Assembly: GCF_028389875.1 (NCBI RefSeq)
Contig: NC_084702.1
Coordinates: 71,211,582-71,275,581 of the forward strand
Reading direction: 5' to 3'
Source of the DNA: Rhea pennata
Taxonomy: Eukaryota; Chordata; Aves; Rheiformes; Rheidae
DNA length: 64,000 nucleotides
Shown here in pieces: positions 60,634 to 64,000 of this stretch. A model generated the notes under the pieces. It did no database searches. It saw nothing but the letters and a program-made list of their open reading frames with translations, and was not told the origin of the DNA. Numbering within the stretch: the first letter of the stretch is position 1; each line of letters starts with the position of its first letter. Made by a program: the position numbers and the translations under genes.

Positions 60634-61794
60634 GTGAGTGCGGGAGGTAGCCAGGACAGGCTGCAGCACGGCAGGTTACACCTTTCATCATTCTTCCTAA
60701 ACAAAATTTCTGGGCCCAATTACCCATCCCCGTCAGAGTAGGGTGAAAAACACCATGCAGCCTCAGTCTCCAGGTGGCCTTGACCCACTTGAGGAATTGT
60801 TTTCCCTGTCACATACCTGTCCTCAAGCTTTTGCTGCTATGAGGGCAGACAGCTCTGGGGACAGGCTGAGGGCAGAGCTGCAAAACCCAGGCTGTTTTTC
60901 GGACTCTGAAGCTCCTCAGCCTCAGCCAAGTAGTGACTTTTCTGCAGAGATCCATCTCCTTGGGTTTTTTGACCATTCCAGTATTTATCATGTCAGAGAC
61001 ACCTCCCAGCCAGAACTCTAGTGGCTCCAAAACTGGGCTTAAAATCAAAATTGAGGCCCCATGTAGCGGACAGTAGGCCAAGCCCTCATGGCAGACAGAG
61101 AGGGGGTGGTGAGGATGGTTAGTGCAGGAGCCCATGATGGCCTTTACTTCAGCAGCTCACTGATCATAGGTTAGGATAGGCTGGGGGCATCATTAACCTG
61201 CTGGTTCAAGTGTTTGAGGTCTCTGGCTCAGGCCAGCTCAGAGCAGGGCTAACTGCTGTATTAGATCAAGTTGCCTCAGGCTGAACAGCCCAATTCCTGG
61301 CCCCACTGAGGGGCTGGATGTGTAGGGAGCCAGCCCTGCCTTGTTCAGCGTATCTGGCTGGAGAAGGCTTCCTGGGAGAGCACCTGGAGATCTTGTTGCT
61401 GTTGCCCAAAGGGATGATTACAGGCTTGAGCCCCTGGGACTGGTCTGACCTGCCAGACTCCTGTGCTCCAGAACAGCACAGACACATTAAGTCGCAGACA
61501 GCAGATAGGCCCCCCTTCTCCCCACTTGTTCAGACTTGTCCCCAGTAACCTTCGGCCCAGCTGGAGACTTTGTGCCCAGGGCAGGAAGGAAATGCTGATC
61601 CTGCAGGTGGGTGACGCCACAGAGTTCCCCAGAGTGCCACACCAAGCTGGTTCCTCTTCCTGTCTGCAGAAAGGGAGGTCTGAACAGGGCTGTATGCTGA
61701 GCTGCCCAGGTCCCAACACGTCCCCTGCTGCCGAAAGGCTGACTGAGGACCAGGATGCTGGGCTGATCTCCTTCCTCTTGCTCTGTCCTTCCAG

Positions 61795-61974
61795 ATGCTG
61801 TGCTGCAGTGCACCCCATAACAGAGGGCTTACCTGGACATCTTGAACAAGGGGGGTCCAGCTCCCACCTGCTGCCCTCCCACAGCGGCCCCGTGGCACTT
61901 TACTCTCCCTCACCTGCTGCTGTATGGGCTGTTTTGACCCCGGTTCCACTCGGGGTCCAGCCAAGTAAGGCTCC
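61795..61974 (+). promoter_or_regulatory. ATOSB: ATOSB 5' UTR within the coding exon, with two upstream ORFs
   Basis: A strong acceptor (TTCCTCTTGCTCTGTCCTTCCAG, last 20 bases pyrimidine-rich, ending at 61794) marks the likely start of the exon that carries the ATOSB start codon. The 180-base leader segment holds two short upstream ORFs in the same frame as the main one: 61795-61845 (16 codons, starting on the first bases of the exon) and 61924-61968 (14 codons, MGCFDPGSTRGPAK). The second stops with TAA six bases before the main ATG. A weaker acceptor, GGGGTCCAG at 61960, would give a shorter leader. Confidence 0.6.
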
Positions 61975-63051
61975 ATGCGGCACATCCACACGGAGGCGTC
62001 CTTGCCCCCAGAGCGCAGCACAGACTCCGGCCTGTCCCAGCCAGGTGGAGAGGCAGCCTTGGAGCCTTCCTCACAACGCTGCACTCACCGCAGCATCCTC
62101 ATGGGCTACAACGAGACAGAGATCAAGCGCCAGAAGGTTTACCAGGTCTCCATCTTCTCCCATCTCTCCAGCTCCTCTGATAGCACAGAGCAGCGGACAG
62201 GCAACCGGCCAGCCATTAAGAGGGGATACCCCGAGCAGCGAACTCCGGAAGGGGGACGGGATCCCAAACGAACTCACTGGGGTGGTGGGGGGGCAGATGT
62301 CAAGTGGGACGGGGGTTCTGAACAGGATTCCCTGGATGATGACGATGCCTTTGAGGATGGTCTGCTGGTGGAGGAGCTGTCCCTGTGCGGCTCTGCCCAG
62401 CACTTCTCTCACAGTGGGCTGCGAGTGGTGGAGCACCGATGTGAGGGCAGCCCGAGCCACAGTCCCAAGGCCAGCAGAGAGGACAGGTCACAGGGTGCCT
62501 CGTCCTCCTGGCCACAGCACATTGCTTGCAGTACTTTGCACAGAAGAGACAGTTGCCCTGCCCTGCCAGGGGATCAGCCCGGAGATTACGGGGAGAACGG
62601 GGAGCGGGCAAGTGGCCACAACCTACTTGAACTTGATTTGCACAATATTGCACAAACACCCCAGGCAGACTCTGGTGGGAAGAGAGAGAAGCTGGAGGGC
62701 AGCCCTGCTCATAGCAGCAGGACAGGCAGAGAAGGAGAATGGCCAGCGATGGCCAACGGGTGCAAGGAGCCCCCAGCTCCTCAGACAGCACTCAGCCCTG
62801 AGCCTAGCAGCCTGAGCTCCTTGGAGAAGACACCCTGTGGGAGCAGCCGGCTCAGCAGGAGCAGCTGCCCAGCCAAACGAAAGCTGCTGCCTGCTGGGGA
62901 GGTTGCAGCTGACTCCTGCTCGGAGGACGAGAGCCTGTCCCCACTGGCGAGGAAGAAGAGGGCCCTGCCATGCCATCCAGTGCCCACAGCCTGCCGCAGC
63001 ACCGATGCCAAGGGGGCTCCTTTCTGGAATCACTTGCTTCCAGCAGCCAAG
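61975..63051 (+). CDS. ATOSB: ATOSB (FAM214B, atossa homolog B), first coding exon
   Basis: A 359-codon exon segment starts MRHIHTE and ends in the donor AAG|GTGAGT (63051/63052, phase 0). It follows the vertebrate ATOSB N-terminus in order: the MRH start, an LMGY motif (residues 42-45), VYQVSIFS (55-62), AQHFSHSGLRVVE (141-153), CSTLHRRD (185-192), LDLHNIAQ (220-227), CPAKRKLLPAGE (298-309) and DAKGAPFWNHLLP (344-356). An acidic-hydrophobic patch, DDDDAFEDGLLVEELSL (121-137), resembles a transactivation segment, and basic KRK (301-303) and ARKKRA (325-330) may serve nuclear import. ATOS proteins are nuclear transcription regulators; the conserved C-terminal domain (DUF4210) lies in later exons outside the window. 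Human ATOSB has about 538 residues, so roughly two thirds is here. The start is fixed by an in-frame TAA at 61966. The ATG context is weak (T at -3, C at +4). Confidence 0.93.
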
Positions 63052-64000
63052 GTGAGTGTCACTCACGAGGGATGGGAAGAGGCAGGGAGCAGACTGGGGA
63101 CGCCCAGAGCTCAGGGTCGTGCTTGTTGGCACGAGGCCTATAGTGGCACAGCACCCTGTCGTGTCCCAGTGCCATAGCACTGGGACAAGCAGGGCAGGGG
63201 CTGCCAGCCAGCCCTGAGGTGTGTGGTCTGTAGGTTGTCACTGGCTCTCAACCTACAGTGGTCACTGGATCAGCCCTTTGCAACCAGCTCTCTGGCATGG
63301 TAAGAGCCTTGTACAGGGAGGATGCTACCTCCCCATGACTGCAGGAGCTGGAGACACAGGCGGGTGGCTATTGGCTGCAGCCAGGTCAGCGTCTGACAGC
63401 TTCACGTTAAGCCTGACCTGTTGTCTGGCTTACTGTGAGCAGGTGTCTTCTGTGTGTCTGGGGAGGAGGAAGGAGAAGGATGGGGACTGCTTTGGCCTCT
63501 GTCCATGACATCTGTCATGGTGCTGGGCCTGCTGGGCAAGGGCTTGGTGGCATGGAGCAGGGCTGGATGGCTCTGGCCTGGGAATGGGAGACCTGATGCT
63601 GTGTGCAGAGACTGCCAGCTGCTCTGTGGTACTGGGATGCCTCTTGTGTGTCGTCAGGATGCCACAAGTCCTCAGAGATGTGGCCAGACCCCTGGGGTTT
63701 CCAACCACTGTGGTAGCTCAGGAGCAGCCTGCAATTCCACCCTGTTCACCATCTCCTCCTGACCAGATCCATGCCTCTATGGTAACCTGCTGGCCAACGT
63801 AGCACCAGGTTCATGGCAGAGCCAGCACACTTCCGTCCTTCCATGGGACATCCCATGGTACAGAGACTGACAGGGACACACAGCAGAGATGCACTGTTTT
63901 GAAGACTGGCAGTGCCATCGGCACAGCACAGCTCTGTCCCTGCCCTTGCACCCTTTAGGGTGACTGTCCCCCAGCCTGCCTGCCCCCAGCACGGCCCTCC
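63052..64000 (+). other. ATOSB: ATOSB intron (5' part)
   Basis: The sequence follows the donor GTGAGT. I looked for the next ATOSB exon (in the family it continues with a Gly-Arg-Arg-Leu-Lys-type basic stretch and then LLGNFEESLL) and found neither in any plus-strand frame to the window end. The remaining ORFs have no family resemblance. Confidence 0.7.

Noticed and set aside
61463..62815. 450-codon plus-strand open frame overlapping the ATOSB exon
   Set aside because: It is a shadow frame of the ATOSB coding exon and crosses its splice acceptor. The ATOSB frame from 61975 is the one matching the protein family.
1..64000. Search for CRISPR arrays, tRNA/rRNA genes, operons or phage-like modules
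   Set aside because: None seen. The window is vertebrate nuclear DNA, with no regularly spaced repeats of CRISPR type and no cloverleaf or rRNA sequence recognised by eye.

Overview
The window is vertebrate nuclear DNA. It has spliced genes with GT-AG introns, CpG-island promoters, long non-coding stretches, and one recognisable CR1-type LINE fragment. CR1 elements, the moderate GC content and the gene order point to a sauropsid, most likely a bird. UNC13B and ATOSB (FAM214B) are neighbours on human 9p13.3, and human 9p corresponds to the avian Z, so an avian Z segment is the best guess; this comes from general knowledge and was not computed. The sequence does not allow a species call.

Only two protein-coding loci can be named. 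At the left, the minus-strand first coding exon of UNC13B (start codon at 5871, donor GTGAGT just below 5850) lies inside a large CpG island (about 5.15-6.45 kb). Bases 1-5849 are the start of UNC13B intron 1. At the right, the first coding exon of ATOSB lies on the plus strand (CDS 61975-63051, 359 codons, donor at 63052). Its later exons, including the conserved C-terminal ATOS domain, are outside the window. The two genes are head to head, about 56 kb apart from start codon to start codon.

The interval between them is mostly anonymous non-coding DNA. Its notable contents are a 2 x 68 bp tandem duplication (17.07-17.21 kb), a CR1 fragment (23.24-23.52 kb), a GC-rich minisatellite-like block (27.9-28.5 kb) and an orphan CpG-island promoter (28.6-29.3 kb). 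Just after these come a CTCF-like motif (29.96 kb) and a near-perfect ZNF143/STAF motif (30.83 kb) inside an exon-like interval. Minus-strand blocks that look coding but carry frame breaks follow (31.0-33.4 and 35.8-36.2 kb). Further right are a GATA plus AP-1/MARE motif cluster (47.8-48.2 kb), a possible small membrane-protein exon (51.73-51.87 kb), and a T30 insertion flanked by 9 bp direct repeats (51.98-52.05 kb).

A CpG-richer stretch at 54.8-55.6 kb and two exon-like intervals (59.74-59.85 and 60.43-60.63 kb) are candidates for the ATOSB promoter and 5' leader. The ATOSB leader carries two short upstream ORFs, the second ending six bases before the start codon. I found no tRNA, rRNA, CRISPR array or prokaryotic-type system. 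Candidate exons rest on splice signals and open frame only, and are scored low.
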